From JBBRBB01 sp038206235 (lineage in GTDB: Bacteria > Bacteroidota > Bacteroidia > Chitinophagales > Chitinophagaceae), in contig JBBRBB010000023.1 in the NCBI GenBank assembly GCA_038206235.1, positions 1 to 64,000 of the forward strand: 64,000 nucleotides of DNA, read 5' to 3'. Position numbers and translations under genes: made by a program. Under the pieces are notes generated by a model. It was not told where the DNA came from. It saw only the letters and a program-made list of their open reading frames with translations, and searched no databases. This document shows, in pieces, positions 42,076-51,158 of this stretch; position 1 is the first letter of the stretch; every line of letters begins with the position of its first letter.

Positions 42076-44478
42076 ATGATAAAGAATCTCATCCTCGTTG
42101 CTCTTCGCAATTTCAAAAAAGACAAATGGTACACCCTGCTTAATATTTTGGGGTTGACTATTGGCATTACTTTTAGTTTGTTTTTACTTTTTTATATAAT
42201 AGATGAATTGAGCTATGACCGTTACAACGAAAAAGCTGACCGCATTTATCGCATTACTTCTTATGTGAAGGAGCCTGAGAACCGCATGAAATGGTCGAGT
42301 ACACAGTTTCCCTTAGGACCCACTTTGAAAAAAGATTATCCTGAAGTTGAGCAGTCTGCACGCTTCGTAAGGAATGGCAGAAATATGTATAAAAATGGAG
42401 AGCGACGTTTTTATGAAGACAAAATATTCTTTGCTGACAGCAGTTTGTTCAAAATCTTCACTTATCAATTTATAGAAGGCAATTCTGCAACCGCATTAAA
42501 TGAACCGAACTCAATGGTTTTAACGCAAACCTTAGCGGATAAATATTTTCCGCAGGATGCTGCGCATGGTAAAGGCAAAAGTGCTGTGGGACAGTCACTG
42601 CAAAACAACAATGGTGACGTTTATAAAATTACAGGTGTAGTGAAAGACGTTCCCAAAAATTCTCATATTATTTTCAATGCGCTCATCTCAATAAGTACGC
42701 TGCCAAAAGATTATTCTGATAACTGGGGAGGTTTCAATAATTACACTTATGTTTTGCTTCGCCCAAATGTAAACGTAGCCTCGTTCGAAAAAAAGCTTCT
42801 CCCAATGTACGATAAGTACATGGCGCCGATATTCGCTCAATACAATATTAAAATACGTTATGGTGTGCAGCCCATTACTTCCATTCATTTGTATTCTGAT
42901 TTCGATGGTGAACCGGAAGAGCTGGGCAGCATTTCGTATATCTACATCTTTTCAGCAGTCGCTTTGTTCATGCTGATTATTGCATGTATCAACTACATGA
43001 ATCTCACAACGGCACGTTCTGCACGCAGGGCAAAAGAGATTGGAATACGTAAGGTTACCGGCTCTACAAAATCGCAATTGGTCGCTCAGTTTTTGATAGA
43101 ATCAATGTTAACTTCAATTATTTCGCTGTTGTTGAGCTTACTGCTTGTAGCGTTGTTTTTGCCTGTTTTCAATACACTTTCCGGAAAGTCAATTTCTTTT
43201 CAATCATTACTTCAGCCTGATACTTTTTTGATATTACTGATTATTATTTTGTTCGTCGGCTTTGTGGGCGGTAGTTATCCCGCCTTCTATCTCTCCAAAT
43301 TTAACCCTGTATCTGTACTCAAAGGCAGTCTCTCTAAAAGCTCAAGTAATGTAACCCTTCGCAGAGCATTAGTAGTAGTACAATTTACGATCTCTATCAT
43401 AATGCTCATCTGTACGTGGGTTGTTTACGGGCAATTACAATATTTGAGAAATAAAGATTTAGGTTTTAATAAAGACCAGGTGGTTTCACTGAATATAGAT
43501 GCAGACAGAGACATCCGCGGAAAAGTGATGGCATTGAAAAACGAAATACGTCAGGATTCACGAGTGCTTTCTGTAAGTACTGCGCAGGGTACACCCGGAA
43601 GCCAGAATATAAGCTTCAATTTATTTTCGGTTGAATCTAAAAATGGTTTTACAGATAAGGGAGTAGACTGTTACGGAATAGATGAGGATTACTTGAAAAC
43701 ATTAGGAATGAAATTGGTAAAAGGCAGAAACTTTTCAAGCATTTCTGATACACTCAGAAGCATTATTGTAAATGAGAATATGGTAAAAAATTTCGGATGG
43801 GATAATGCGATAGGCAAAAAAGTAAAATTCCCCGGTGATACTTCCGGCTTTTATCTTGAAGTGGTTGGTATAGTAAAAGATTTTAATCAAAAATCTCTTT
43901 ATAATCCAATAGCACCATTGATCTTATTTTACAGACCCAACAGCAACAGCATACAGGTTAAGGTTAATCCGCAGGGTATTCTTTCTACGGTTTCACACAT
44001 TGAAAAATCCTGGAAAACTATTTTTCCTGAGCTTCCTTTTCAATATACATTCCTTGATGAGGATTTTGATTCTCAGTATGCAGCCGATCAAAAGAGAGGA
44101 AAAATATTTACAGCTTTTTCATTGCTAACTATTCTCATCACTTGTTTGGGATTATTAGGTTTAATAGCATTTACAACGCAGCAGCGCCAAAAAGAAATTA
44201 GTATGCGCAAAATAATGGGGGCGAATGTTCAGCAAATCGTGGCGCTTATCACTAAAAATTTTGTAATGCTGGTAGCCATATCATGTGTAATTGCTTTTCC
44301 GGTTGCATATTATTTCATGCACAGGTGGTTAGAAATATTTCCATACAACACCGGTTTAAGCATTTCAACTTTTGTGCTCTCTGCTATAACAGTTCTATTA
44401 ATTACTTTACTCACAGTAATTTTTCATACTGTAAAAGCAGCCGTAGCCAAACCGGTAACGAGTTTAAGAATGGAATAA
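42076..44478 (+). CDS. FtsX/MacB-like ABC permease 7
   Basis: 800 aa and the most diverged member. The second FtsX block reads QQRQKEISMRKIMGANVQQI instead of the usual EQRTKEIGIRKVLGAS, and the C-terminal tail is KPVTSLRME rather than NPVxSLRTE. The first block is normal (RRAKEIGIRKVTGSTKSQ). Residues 159-165 (PQDAAHG) come from the same repeat-like insert as in permease 1. The plan of two periplasmic domains and eight TM segments is kept, so it is probably functional. Confidence 0.9.
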   Translation: MIKNLILVALRNFKKDKWYTLLNILGLTIGITFSLFLLFYIIDELSYDRYNEKADRIYRITSYVKEPENRMKWSSTQFPLGPTLKKDYPEVEQSARFVRNGRNMYKNGERRFYEDKIFFADSSLFKIFTYQFIEGNSATALNEPNSMVLTQTLADKYFPQDAAHGKGKSAVGQSLQNNNGDVYKITGVVKDVPKNSHIIFNALISISTLPKDYSDNWGGFNNYTYVLLRPNVNVASFEKKLLPMYDKYMAPIFAQYNIKIRYGVQPITSIHLYSDFDGEPEELGSISYIYIFSAVALFMLIIACINYMNLTTARSARRAKEIGIRKVTGSTKSQLVAQFLIESMLTSIISLLLSLLLVALFLPVFNTLSGKSISFQSLLQPDTFLILLIIILFVGFVGGSYPAFYLSKFNPVSVLKGSLSKSSSNVTLRRALVVVQFTISIIMLICTWVVYGQLQYLRNKDLGFNKDQVVSLNIDADRDIRGKVMALKNEIRQDSRVLSVSTAQGTPGSQNISFNLFSVESKNGFTDKGVDCYGIDEDYLKTLGMKLVKGRNFSSISDTLRSIIVNENMVKNFGWDNAIGKKVKFPGDTSGFYLEVVGIVKDFNQKSLYNPIAPLILFYRPNSNSIQVKVNPQGILSTVSHIEKSWKTIFPELPFQYTFLDEDFDSQYAADQKRGKIFTAFSLLTILITCLGLLGLIAFTTQQRQKEISMRKIMGANVQQIVALITKNFVMLVAISCVIAFPVAYYFMHRWLEIFPYNTGLSISTFVLSAITVLLITLLTVIFHTVKAAVAKPVTSLRME

Positions 44479-44491
44479 AAACCCCACCCAA

Positions 44492-44509
44492 CCTCCCCTA
44501 AAGGGGAGG
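44492..44509. terminator. perfect palindrome after permease 7
   Basis: CCTCCCCTAAAGGGGAGG, 14 bp past the stop, followed by CTTTAAAA. It is a GC-rich 8-bp stem with a 2-nt loop and only a short T-run, so it is a terminator-like or REP element. Confidence 0.55.
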
Positions 44510-44563
44510 CTTTAAAACGTTCCTGATAAAATGAAAAATTTAAAAATTAATCAAACTAAAAAG

Positions 44564-44597
44564 TCCTCCCTTTAGGGAGGATTTAGGAGGGTCTTTT
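44564..44597 (+). promoter_or_regulatory. palindrome followed by a Shine-Dalgarno-like run
   Basis: The perfect palindrome TCCTCCCTTTAGGGAGGA (44564-44581) is followed by AGGAGGG (44585-44591), 6 nt before the ATG at 44598. The CCTCCC arm could pair with the downstream GGAGGG and hide it. Confidence 0.6.
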
Positions 44598-47057
44598 ATG
44601 CTCAAAAATTATTTCAAAGTTGCGCTTCGCAACCTTTTAAAAAGAAAAGGCTATAGCCTTATCAACATCCTTGGGCTTGCCATTGGCATGGCTGTATGCC
44701 TGCTCATTGTTTTATTTATACAAAGCGAACTCAGCTATGATAACTGGCATGCAAAAGCCGATAACATTTATCGTGTAGTGCTGGAGCGTCGCTATCCCGG
44801 ACGTTCAACATCTTATTCTATTATACCGCAGTCAATTGGCGAAGCCATTCAAAAAGAATATCCTGAAGTAATTGAAAGCACACGCCTGTTCAACTTTGCA
44901 GGAAATGGAAATCTCTTTCTGCGTATTGGCGATAAAGTGTTTGAAGAAAAAAGAGTGATTGCAGCAGACTCTAATTTTTTTCGTGTTTTCACCGGCAGAC
45001 TTTTAGCAGGCGATTCTTCCACAGCTTTACTTAAGCCAAACTCTGTAGTAATAAATGAAACCACAGCAAAAAAATTTTTCGGCTCGGCAGGCGCAGCTAT
45101 GGGTAAATCTTTTGTAACAGACGATGGCAATAATACGGATGTTAGTTTTATGATTACAGGTGTTTGTGCAGACTGGCCTGACAATTCTCATTTTCTTTTT
45201 GACCTGCTCATTGCCACGTCCAGCTTTGATTTTATTAAGCAGCCTAACTATATAAATTTTGCAGCGAACACTTATCTTTTATTAAACCCCAATGCTTCTC
45301 CCAATGCGCTGGAAGCAAAATTTCCTAATATCATTAAGAAGTATGTAGCAGGAGAAATAGGAAGAAATTTTGGTGAAAGCTATGAGCAGTTTCAAAAAGA
45401 GGGTAATGGCTATCACTATTATTTGCAGCCATTAAAAAAAATTCATCTTACTTCTGACCTTGAAAGTGAACTGCGACCAAACGGAAGCTTAACCACCGTT
45501 TATATTTTTGGTGTGATTGCTGTATTCATTTTATTTCTTGCCTGTATTAACTTCATTAATCTTTCAACGGCAAGGTCAATGGAAAGAGCGAGGGAAGTGG
45601 GAATACGTAAAACATTCGGCTCAGAAAAAAGTGCGCTTGTGTGGCAATTCTTGCTTGAATCAATTGTTGTAAGTGTAATTAGTATAATCGTTGCTTTTGG
45701 ACTGATTGCACTGTTATTGCCTTTGTTCAACCAGGTTTCAGGTAAGCAGCTTACTATTCTTTCTTTCCTTGAACCTGCAAAAATTTCATTACTCTTTTTA
45801 TTTGCAGTAGTTGTAGGATTGATAGCAGGATTTTATCCGGCATTTGTATTGTCTTCTTTTCAGCCTATAACAGTGCTTATGGGAAGATTCAAGTCAAATA
45901 AATATGGATTGGCATTACGCAACAGTCTTGTAGTTTTTCAATTTGCTATATCTGTGATATTAATTGTATCAACTATTATTGTAAACAAACAAATGCAATT
46001 TATGCTGAGTGAAAAGCTTGGCTTTAGAAAGGACCATGTGATTGTAGTTGAGAGAACAGATTTATTAGACAAACAAACAAAGGCATTCGAAAATGAGTTA
46101 GCAAAAATTCCGGGAGTTGAAACAGTAAGCGGCACTACTGCCATGCCCGGACAGGAAAACTTTTTTGGTGTATCGTTTCAGCAGGAAGGTTCAAAAGAAT
46201 CAGTAACCGGAAGAGGAATCTTTGCAGATGATCAATATGCAAAGCTGCTTGGCCTTGAGATAAAGGAAGGAAGATTTTTTTCAAAAGATTTTTCTACTGA
46301 TTCGCTATCTATCGTATTAAACGAAAAGGCAGTTTCAGAATTAGGTTTAAAAAAAGCTATTGGTGCACGGCTCACTTCTCCTGATGGAAATTTTAATGCA
46401 CCTGATGGCACACCTTACATTTATACTGTGGTGGGAGTAGTGAAAGATTTCCATTTTCAATCATTGCATCAGCAGATTACTCCGCTAATATTTAATAATG
46501 TAAGTAAATTTCGAAATCAATCACCATTTGTAGCGGTTCGCATACAGGCTAACAATTTTCAGCAAGCCGTAACAGCCATTGAAAATACCTGGAAAAAATT
46601 TGTGCAGCAACGTCCATTTCATTTTTCTTTTCTTGATCAAACACTCGCTGCTCAATATGCCGCAGAACAAACTACGCAAAAGGTGTTTACGATATTTTCA
46701 ATACTTGCGATTTTTATTGCCTGCATTGGCTTGCTGGGACTTGCGGCTTATACTACTCAGCAACGTAATCGTGAAATAAGTATTCGCAAAGTGTTAGGAG
46801 CGAGTGCTAGTAATATTGTAGCAATGTTATCAAAAGATTTTATTAAGCTTGTTGTAATTGCTGCAATCATTGCTTTTCCTGTTGCGTGGCTTGGCATGAA
46901 TAAATGGCTGCAGGATTTTGCATATCGTATAAATATGAGCGTCTGGATATTTTTTGTTGCGGCATTGGCAGCTTTCGCAGTAGCCTTATTTACTATCAGT
47001 TTTCAAGCGATTAAAGCAGCGATTACTAACCCGGTAAAGAATTTGAGAGCGGAATAA
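44598..47057 (+). CDS. FtsX/MacB-like ABC permease 8
   Basis: 819 aa, the last permease of the array. It starts MLKNYFKVALRNLLKRKGYS. The first block reads ERAREVGIRKTFGSEKSAL, the second QQRNREISIRKVLGASASNI, and the tail is NPVKNLRAE, a variant of the common SLRTE. Arg replaces Lys in both KE motifs. It lies 141 bp before the ATPase gene, making it the most likely direct partner of that ATPase by position. The gap to the ATPase contains GTTTGTAGTTTGTAG and CTCATGGCTCACAGC low-complexity words but no clear promoter. Confidence 0.9.
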   Translation: MLKNYFKVALRNLLKRKGYSLINILGLAIGMAVCLLIVLFIQSELSYDNWHAKADNIYRVVLERRYPGRSTSYSIIPQSIGEAIQKEYPEVIESTRLFNFAGNGNLFLRIGDKVFEEKRVIAADSNFFRVFTGRLLAGDSSTALLKPNSVVINETTAKKFFGSAGAAMGKSFVTDDGNNTDVSFMITGVCADWPDNSHFLFDLLIATSSFDFIKQPNYINFAANTYLLLNPNASPNALEAKFPNIIKKYVAGEIGRNFGESYEQFQKEGNGYHYYLQPLKKIHLTSDLESELRPNGSLTTVYIFGVIAVFILFLACINFINLSTARSMERAREVGIRKTFGSEKSALVWQFLLESIVVSVISIIVAFGLIALLLPLFNQVSGKQLTILSFLEPAKISLLFLFAVVVGLIAGFYPAFVLSSFQPITVLMGRFKSNKYGLALRNSLVVFQFAISVILIVSTIIVNKQMQFMLSEKLGFRKDHVIVVERTDLLDKQTKAFENELAKIPGVETVSGTTAMPGQENFFGVSFQQEGSKESVTGRGIFADDQYAKLLGLEIKEGRFFSKDFSTDSLSIVLNEKAVSELGLKKAIGARLTSPDGNFNAPDGTPYIYTVVGVVKDFHFQSLHQQITPLIFNNVSKFRNQSPFVAVRIQANNFQQAVTAIENTWKKFVQQRPFHFSFLDQTLAAQYAAEQTTQKVFTIFSILAIFIACIGLLGLAAYTTQQRNREISIRKVLGASASNIVAMLSKDFIKLVVIAAIIAFPVAWLGMNKWLQDFAYRINMSVWIFFVAALAAFAVALFTISFQAIKAAITNPVKNLRAE

Positions 47058-47198
47058 ACAGTTTGTAGTTTGTAGTTAGCATTGCTTAACCTATTAAGCT
47101 TTTATAAACCAAGGGAGGATTACATACAATAAAAAATAGCAAAATTTAAAAACAAGCTGATAGCTCATGGCTCACAGCTAATAACTCAAAGTGAAAAT

Positions 47199-47870
47199 AT
47201 GATAGAACTAAAGCACATTTCAAAATGGATAACAATAGGAGGAGTAAGAACCTTTTTACTAAAAGACATTAATCTTTCTATTGCCGAAGGAGAATTTATT
47301 TCAATTATGGGACCTTCCGGTTCGGGTAAAACTACTTTGCTGAATGTAATTGGAATGCTCGATGATTTTGATGAAGGTGAATATATTTTCCTGCATGAGA
47401 CGGTGCATAAATTAAAAGAAAAAGCACGCTCTCAATTGTACAAACAATACATTGGTTTTGTATTCCAGGCGTATCATTTAATTGATGAATTAACGGTGTA
47501 TGAAAATATTGAAACGCCACTCATTTATCAAAATATTAAAACGAGTGAACGCCAGGCTATCGTTTCCGATACACTTGACAGATTTCAGATTGTAGGTAAA
47601 AAAAATCTTTTTCCCACGCAGCTTTCCGGCGGACAGCAGCAATTAGTAGGTGTTGCAAGAGCACTGGTTGCAAAGCCAAAATTAATATTGGCAGATGAGC
47701 CTACGGGAAATCTTAATTCAAAGCAGGGTGAAGAAATAATGGAGCTGTTTAAAAAATTAAATGAAGAAGATGGAGTAAGCATTATACAGGTAACACATTC
47801 AGAAAAAAATGCGGCGTATGGAAGCAGGGTAATTCATTTGCTGGATGGGAGGATAGAGAGAATAGTTTGA
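47199..47870 (+). CDS. ABC transporter ATPase (LolD/MacB type)
   Basis: A 223-aa nucleotide-binding subunit, the only ABC ATPase in the window. Walker A is GPSGSGKT (38-45), Q-loop Gln90, signature LSGGQ (142-146), Walker B ILADE with catalytic Glu167, and H-loop His200 (VTHSE). Two details differ from typical LolD: the signature continues QQQLVGVARAL, with Leu where Arg is usual, and the D-loop is GNLNS rather than A/GLDS. It should power one or more of the eight permeases at the cytoplasmic face of the inner membrane. A TolC-family gene lies 202 bp downstream, separated by tandem repeats. Confidence 0.95.
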   Translation: MIELKHISKWITIGGVRTFLLKDINLSIAEGEFISIMGPSGSGKTTLLNVIGMLDDFDEGEYIFLHETVHKLKEKARSQLYKQYIGFVFQAYHLIDELTVYENIETPLIYQNIKTSERQAIVSDTLDRFQIVGKKNLFPTQLSGGQQQLVGVARALVAKPKLILADEPTGNLNSKQGEEIMELFKKLNEEDGVSIIQVTHSEKNAAYGSRVIHLLDGRIERIV

Positions 47871-47871
47871 T

Positions 47872-47968
47872 AGTTTACGAGGTTACGAGTTTACGAGTTT
47901 ATGAGTTTATGAGTTTACGGGTTTACAAGTTTACGGGTTTACAAGTTTACGAGTTCACAAGTTTACGA
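47872..47968. repeat. tandem GAGTTTAC-type repeat
   Basis: About eleven degenerate copies of an 8-9-bp unit (GAGTTTAC, AAGTTTACG, GGGTTTAC) fill the first half of the ATPase-TolC gap. The unit is imperfect, so it is not a simple slippage microsatellite. Confidence 0.75.
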
Positions 47969-48071
47969 AACAGAACTGCTAACCTGTAGAGTAAAGAACT
48001 GAACGTAATAAGAGTGCGACGCAACGGATGTTTAATTAAAATACAAAAGCCCGGTACATAAAAAAGAAATT

Positions 48072-49505
48072 ATGAAAAAGAAAAATTTGATTTTGTTATT
48101 GCTGTTTTATGTTTTGTTGAATGCTGTGAATGCACAGGATACAAGTGTTGCCAATGAAACATTCACTCTGCAGCAATGCATTGAGATTGCAATTAAAAAT
48201 AATTTGCAAGTGCGTCAGTCTGAATTTCAATCGGAAAGTGAAAAGGTAAACTGGCAACGTGCAAAGGGTAATATGCTGCCATCAGTAAATGCATTTGTTA
48301 GTCATGGAATAAGCCAGGGGCGCAGCATAGACCCGTTTAGCAATGGTTATGTTGATCAGAATGTTGGGTTTGCAAATTATGGATTGAATGCAGATGTAAA
48401 CCTGTGGAATGGCTTTGGCATAAGGAATAATGCACAGAGCAATCAATTGAGTTATGAAGCTGCAAGAATGGACTGGCAACAACAAAAAGATAATGCAACA
48501 ATCAATGTAATACTTGCTTACTTACTGGTGTTAGAAAATCAGGAACAACTAAGTGCTGCAAAACAACAGGCTGAGGTTACACGTAAACAGGCAGAGCGGC
48601 TGGAAATAATGAACAGGGAAGGAGCTACTGCACCGGCAACATATTACGACATGAAAGGTCAGTTGGCTGCCGATGAGCTGCTGGTAGTAAATTTTTCTAA
48701 TGATGTTGAAACAGCAAAGCTAAACCTGCTGCAGCTAATGAATATTCCATACCTGCCCAACATGCAACTGAAAAAAATAAATGAAGCAACCACACTTGTA
48801 ATGTACAATGCAAATCCCGAACAAATTTATCAGCAGGCATTGCAAAATTTAGCACTGGTAAAAGCAGCAGACCTGAGAAGTGAAAGTGCAGAGAAGGGTG
48901 TGAAAGCAGCAAGAGGCTTACTGCTGCCAACACTTTCATTGAGCGGAAGCTTGGGCACGAATTACTCCAGCGTTGCATCCCTTTCGCTGGCGACAGCAAC
49001 TGCTGATATAGCTACCAATAACTATGTGCTGATAAATAATGAGAAGGTTCCTGTATATGCGCCGCAAAGCAGCTTCAGCAATCAGAAAATTGGATATGGC
49101 GATCAGTGGAAAAATAATTTTAATTCTTCTATAAGTGTAAACCTTTCAATACCCATTTTGAATTCTTTAATAGCAAGAAGCCGTTTAAATCAGGCAAAAA
49201 TTTTGGAGAAGCGAACAGAGTTTGAAGCAAGCACAACCAAAATTCAATTGCGACAAAATATTGAACAGGCGTATGTGAATATGACTACAGCTTTTGAGCG
49301 TTACCAAAAATTAGAGGAGCAGGTGAAAGATTTTACAGAATCATTTCGTGCCGCAGAGATTCGCTTTAATGAAGGTGCATCAACATCGGTGGATTATCAA
49401 ATTGTAAAAAATAATCTTGACAGAGCTAAGATAAATTTGATTGCAGCGAAATATGATTATGCACTACGAGTGCAGATACTTGATTTTTATCAGGGGAAGC
49501 TTTAG
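48072..49505 (+). CDS. TolC-family outer-membrane efflux protein
   Basis: A 477-aa outer-membrane channel. The signal peptide is 1-22 (ending NAQD). The TolC pattern is present: FTLQQCIEIAIKNNLQVRQSE at the start of repeat 1, long heptad-like coiled-coil helices (LLVLENQEQLSAAKQQAEVTRKQAERLEI), a second repeat from about residue 255, and the closing AEIRFNEGASTSVDYQIVKNNLDRAKINLIAAKYDYALRVQILDFY motif (given here in part). It would give the ABC system an exit path through the outer membrane. The periplasmic adaptor usually encoded beside it is missing, so either an adaptor elsewhere serves, or the channel acts with another pump. Confidence 0.92.
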   Translation: MKKKNLILLLLFYVLLNAVNAQDTSVANETFTLQQCIEIAIKNNLQVRQSEFQSESEKVNWQRAKGNMLPSVNAFVSHGISQGRSIDPFSNGYVDQNVGFANYGLNADVNLWNGFGIRNNAQSNQLSYEAARMDWQQQKDNATINVILAYLLVLENQEQLSAAKQQAEVTRKQAERLEIMNREGATAPATYYDMKGQLAADELLVVNFSNDVETAKLNLLQLMNIPYLPNMQLKKINEATTLVMYNANPEQIYQQALQNLALVKAADLRSESAEKGVKAARGLLLPTLSLSGSLGTNYSSVASLSLATATADIATNNYVLINNEKVPVYAPQSSFSNQKIGYGDQWKNNFNSSISVNLSIPILNSLIARSRLNQAKILEKRTEFEASTTKIQLRQNIEQAYVNMTTAFERYQKLEEQVKDFTESFRAAEIRFNEGASTSVDYQIVKNNLDRAKINLIAAKYDYALRVQILDFYQGKL

Positions 49506-49549
49506 TTTTAAGAGGGGCTGGTGTTTATCGTTTATCGTTAACGGGGTTA

Positions 49550-50491
49550 CTATGTTCTTACAAAATTATTTTTTTCAATTGCGGCCCATTTTTCAAGCAT
49601 ACTAACTAATTCATTTACGTACACAGGCTTGCTCATATAATCATCCATGCCTGCATGTAAGCATTTTTCTCTGTCGCCTTCCAATGCGCTTGCCGTCATT
49701 GCGATTATTATGGGTTGAGCATCTAAACACAACCGAATCATCCGGGTAACTTCAAAGCCATTCATCACGGGCATCACTGAATCTAAAAGTATTATGTCAT
49801 AATTTTTTTCACTAACAATTTCCAGCGCTTCTTTACCATTGTTAACACGATCGGGATTATACCCAAGCCTGTTAAGTATTTTTATAATTATCTGCTGATT
49901 GATAGCATCATCTTCTGCAATTAAAATAGTGAGCGGAAATTTTTTACAAAAATCTTCAGTTACTTTTTTCTTATCTATTTTCTTTGTCTCTGAATTTTTT
50001 TGTTGATTCTGAAATGTCGCCTCAAGCAGATTTTTGGGCAATTTGGTGAAATCGTTTTTAATAAGTTCATCAGTAGATTTTAAAAGCATTTCACTTGACT
50101 TGCGAATGGTATTTACAGATTCAATTTGTTCGCTGCTAAGAGAAGTTTCACTTAAGAAACCAGCCATGCCAATTACTCCATTAATAGATGTGCGTATTTG
50201 ATGGCTTATTTGAGAAATAAGTAAATCATTAGTTCGCTTTACAACTGCTGCGCTTTCCAGCGCAAGTGCTTTAGCTTTGTCTGCATATTCAAGCAGCTCT
50301 TTGTATTCTTCAACTTTTGCCCGCAGATCAAGATTTCTTTCTCGAAAGGCCTTTAATTGAATGCGGTATATGGCAATGCCTGCTGTGATAATTATAAACA
50401 GCGCGGAAAGATTAAACCATATTATTTGCCAGAAGCTTAAAAACAGGAATACATCGGTGTATGTTCTAAGCAAGTGATTCATATTATTCAA
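49550..50491 (-). CDS. HisKA-receiver protein lacking a histidine-kinase ATPase domain
   Basis: A 313-aa membrane protein. One TM helix (about 24-45) is followed by a coiled coil (46-85) and an intact dimerisation/H-box ISHQIRTSINGVIG with His97. A short helix pair to about 145 and a charged linker (about 150-185) lead directly into a receiver domain (186-305) with acidic residues EDD (193-195), phosphoacceptor Asp237 (LLDSVMPVMNG), Thr266 and Lys288. The HATPase_c domain that should follow the H-box is absent, so it cannot autophosphorylate alone. It may relay phosphate or interact with another kinase, or be an internally deleted hybrid kinase. Confidence 0.85.
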   Translation of the reverse strand: MNNMNHLLRTYTDVFLFLSFWQIIWFNLSALFIIITAGIAIYRIQLKAFRERNLDLRAKVEEYKELLEYADKAKALALESAAVVKRTNDLLISQISHQIRTSINGVIGMAGFLSETSLSSEQIESVNTIRKSSEMLLKSTDELIKNDFTKLPKNLLEATFQNQQKNSETKKIDKKKVTEDFCKKFPLTILIAEDDAINQQIIIKILNRLGYNPDRVNNGKEALEIVSEKNYDIILLDSVMPVMNGFEVTRMIRLCLDAQPIIIAMTASALEGDREKCLHAGMDDYMSKPVYVNELVSMLEKWAAIEKNNFVRT

Positions 50492-50530
50492 TTAAGTTCA
50501 TGAGGCAGAAGTTTAAAATATAAGATTTAC

Positions 50531-51130
50531 TTAGCCAGTTTGCGAAATGGCAAATAACATTGAATTAGATTTTCTGTTTGTTTCTTTTTTTCTTTCTACA
50601 ATCATCATTTCTGCAGTAGCAAGTTTATTAAGTATTGATATTTCTTTTAAATGAGGATTCCATTCGAAAATGAGCTTATCAATGGGTCTCCATAACATAA
50701 CCCAGCTAAGAACATCCAGGCTCGTAATTATTATAGATTGAACATGATTGTCGGGATTTAATAATATTGGCATTAACCCATGACAAAGAATAATGATGAA
50801 TAAACTGAACATAAGTAATATGAGAGTACGTCGTTTGAATCTTTTGAAATCTGTTTGGCTGATTTGCTTTTTCTCGCTGAAATGACGCCTGACAGCATAC
50901 AGTAAAGGCTCTGCAAATTGCTCATCAATATCATTGGTGCATTTTAGCTTATAGAAAATAATAGAAAACCTCCTGGCGCTTTTAACTGAGTTCATAATAT
51001 ATTGCTCAAATTGATGGCATAATTGTCTTTTGTATAGGGGAGCAGGATCATGGGCGTTGAAATAACTATTAATAGTTTGCAGATCCACAGTTAAAAAGAT
51101 ATTTATTTTGTTTGTCAATGACTCATTCAT
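50531..51130 (-). CDS. two-TM membrane protein of unknown function
   Basis: A 199-aa protein I do not recognise. The N-terminal ~100 residues are soluble and helical (VDLQTINSYFNAHDPAPLYK...SARRFSIIFYKLKCTND...LLYAVRRHF). Two TM helices follow at about 102-124 and 130-148, then a cytoplasmic tail (WNPHLKEISILNKLATAEM). It is 39 bp upstream of the HisKA-receiver gene on the same strand and probably cotranscribed, so it may take part in the same signalling step. Confidence 0.65.
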   Translation of the reverse strand: MNESLTNKINIFLTVDLQTINSYFNAHDPAPLYKRQLCHQFEQYIMNSVKSARRFSIIFYKLKCTNDIDEQFAEPLLYAVRRHFSEKKQISQTDFKRFKRRTLILLMFSLFIIILCHGLMPILLNPDNHVQSIIITSLDVLSWVMLWRPIDKLIFEWNPHLKEISILNKLATAEMMIVERKKETNRKSNSMLFAISQTG

Positions 51131-51158
51131 AGCGGCCGCTTTAATCAGTTAATCAGAT

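Noticed and set aside
47872..47968. Possible CRISPR-like array
   Set aside because: Units are 8-9 bp and imperfect, with no spacers and no cas genes; it is a degenerate tandem repeat.
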